A stretch of 16,952 nucleotides of DNA, from assembly GCA_025927795.1 (NCBI GenBank), contig JAICKT010000042.1:1-16952 (forward strand). Direction: 5' to 3'. A model generated the notes under the pieces. The model was not told where the DNA came from and searched no databases. It worked only from the letters and a program-made list of their open reading frames with translations. Every line of letters begins with the position of its first letter. The stretch's first letter is position 1. The position numbers and the translations under genes were made by a program. This document shows positions 16,022-16,952 of this stretch, piece by piece. This DNA comes from Parafilimonas sp. (GTDB lineage: Bacteria > Bacteroidota > Bacteroidia > Chitinophagales > Chitinophagaceae).

Positions 16022-16952
16022 GTAAATAATTGCTATTTTGAAAATATGTACCCTTATAGCATCTCAAACAATAAGGAAGTTCACGCAATATTAGTCTTCG
16101 GTGAGAATATTACACTAATAGGGAATTTTATAAAAAACGTTCTTGATAATTCAACAGCTACTCCAGCCACTGATGATAGTGAAGCTATGTATGTTAAAGG
16201 AACAAATATTACAATAGAAGGAAATACTATTATTGACGGAGGAGTGGGAGATGCAGCAATTGTAAGTAAAGGAGAATATGCACTTAACTACGAAGGCATG
16301 CAGAAAAATGAAAGTGCTTTTAATAACGTAATTGTGGGAAACGCTATATTAATGACTAAAAAATATTATGATGATAACTCAAACAGGCAGAATTTCTGTG
16401 CTATTTATTCGCATGATTATAGTGTGAAAATATCAAATAATCAAATAAACGGATATTTTGTTTCTGCAATAAAAACAGGTGTTGGTGGCTCATCCATAGA
16501 TAATAATTTTATTTCAATTAGCAATGGTGTTAGCAGTTGTGAAGCAATTGTTGCTATGGCAGAGGCAGATACATGCAGAGGGATGCAAATTAATAACAAT
16601 ACAATCTTATTGCCAGTAAGTATAAGTAATAATTTTACGGGGTTAAGAATAAATACCTTTCATCAAGATGGCTCTACAATAAGGTATGTAAAAAATTTGC
16701 ACATAAACGGAAATATAATACAGGGATTTTTAAGCCCTATAAAAATTCAGGGATATAAAACAAATGCCGGAACTATTACTTTAACTGATATCTATATAGA
16801 AGATAATATTCTTTCTAATACTTCAACCTTTAATAGCGATTATGGAATTAACTTTACAAGCGATAATCAGGCAGGTGGAGGTCCGTATGGAACTGTAAAC
16901 GCAACTTTTAATGGATTATATATAAAAGGAAATACAATCAATAATAGTCAAA
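16022..16952 (+). CDS. 3' open segment of the beta-helix protein, runs off the window
   Basis: This frame has no stop codon for 310 codons up to the window edge. It is open from 16013 and its first ATG is at 16046. The translation shows about ten beta-helix turns of the NN-x-I/V type: ENITLIGNFI, TNITIEGNTI, NNVIVGNAI, YSVKISNNQI, SSIDNNFISI, GMQINNNTI, KNLHINGNII, TDIYIEDNIL and GLYIKGNTI among them. Such ladders of Asn, Ile, Val and Gly are the hallmark of PbH1 repeats. Its coding quality is undamaged, so the upstream breaks must be recent or artificial. On its own it lacks an export signal. Confidence 0.7.

Larger units (their letters stand above)
15404..16952 (+). pseudogene. Secreted right-handed beta-helix protein (pectate-lyase type), three frameshifts, 3' end outside window
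   Basis: Read with three one-base corrections, this stretch encodes one secreted protein. A GTG at 15404 opens a signal-peptide frame (start MKYLILFLIFLCKLII) that hits a stop at 15452. The mature protein LIAQDYEYTIEHFDG continues in the frame shifted by -1. That frame stops at 15856-15858, where the next frame continues as NINFYNCSFNS (from 15852), which in turn stops at 16023, where the third -1 frame continues as NITVNNCYFEN (from 16013). Each shift is what a single missing base would cause, for example one A lost at CAAGC near 15847 and one from the A-run at 16011-16014. The N-terminal FDGVGDDSTDNRNAF matches the start of pectate-lyase-superfamily beta-helix domains; such enzymes cut or epimerise acidic polysaccharides outside the cell. 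Next to a uronate-containing polymer locus, a lyase or epimerase for that polymer is plausible. Whether the breaks are real or sequencing errors cannot be decided here. Confidence 0.75.

Noticed and set aside
1..16952. CRISPR arrays, rRNA genes, insertion sequences and tRNA genes.
   Set aside because: No regularly spaced repeats, transposase frames, rRNA-like or cloverleaf-like stretches were recognised on either strand by eye.

Overview
The window is AT-rich chromosomal DNA from a member of the Bacteroidota. The gene families (a FadL/OmpP1 porin, a short Wza lipoprotein, a Wzc-type kinase with a Gly-Tyr tail), the lack of clear Shine-Dalgarno sequences and a TAnnTTTG promoter element all fit this, and the family Chitinophagaceae is a reasonable guess. 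Both window edges cut genes: a porin on the left and a beta-helix protein on the right.

Left part (1-3433) is housekeeping. It holds the 3' part of an OmpP1/FadL outer-membrane transporter gene, a convergent RlpA-like double-psi beta-barrel gene only 3 bases away, a 314-base gap with several inverted repeats including a 16-bp perfect palindrome, and tilS for tRNA(Ile) lysidine synthesis. tilS carries an in-frame array of 7-base repeats.

Central part (3516-15255) is one tightly packed, co-directional locus for an exported polysaccharide. The order is Wza export lipoprotein, Wzc chain-length regulator and tyrosine kinase, a TviB/WbpA-type UDP-HexNAc dehydrogenase, a CapI/GAE-type UDP-uronate 4-epimerase, a SAM methyltransferase, sulfotransferase 1, a Wzx-like flippase, sulfotransferase 2, a Wzy/O-antigen-ligase-like membrane protein and sulfotransferase 3. 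Several genes overlap by 1 to 14 bases. The set predicts a polymer containing uronic acid that is made by the Wzx/Wzy route and is sulfated, perhaps also methylated. No glycosyltransferase and no initiating sugar-phosphate transferase is present, so the backbone must be built by genes outside the window.

Right part (15404-16952) holds a secreted right-handed beta-helix protein of the pectate-lyase type. In this sequence its frame is broken three times: once in the signal peptide, once near 15850 and once near 16012. Each break has the same direction, as if one base were missing. After the last break the frame stays open for 310 codons to the window edge and encodes about ten beta-helix repeats. 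This is either a recently decayed or phase-switched enzyme or a cluster of sequencing errors near a contig end.

The best candidates for something new are the sulfated-polymer locus with three dissimilar sulfotransferases placed around Wzx and Wzy, and the broken beta-helix protein next to it, which could be its dedicated lyase or epimerase.
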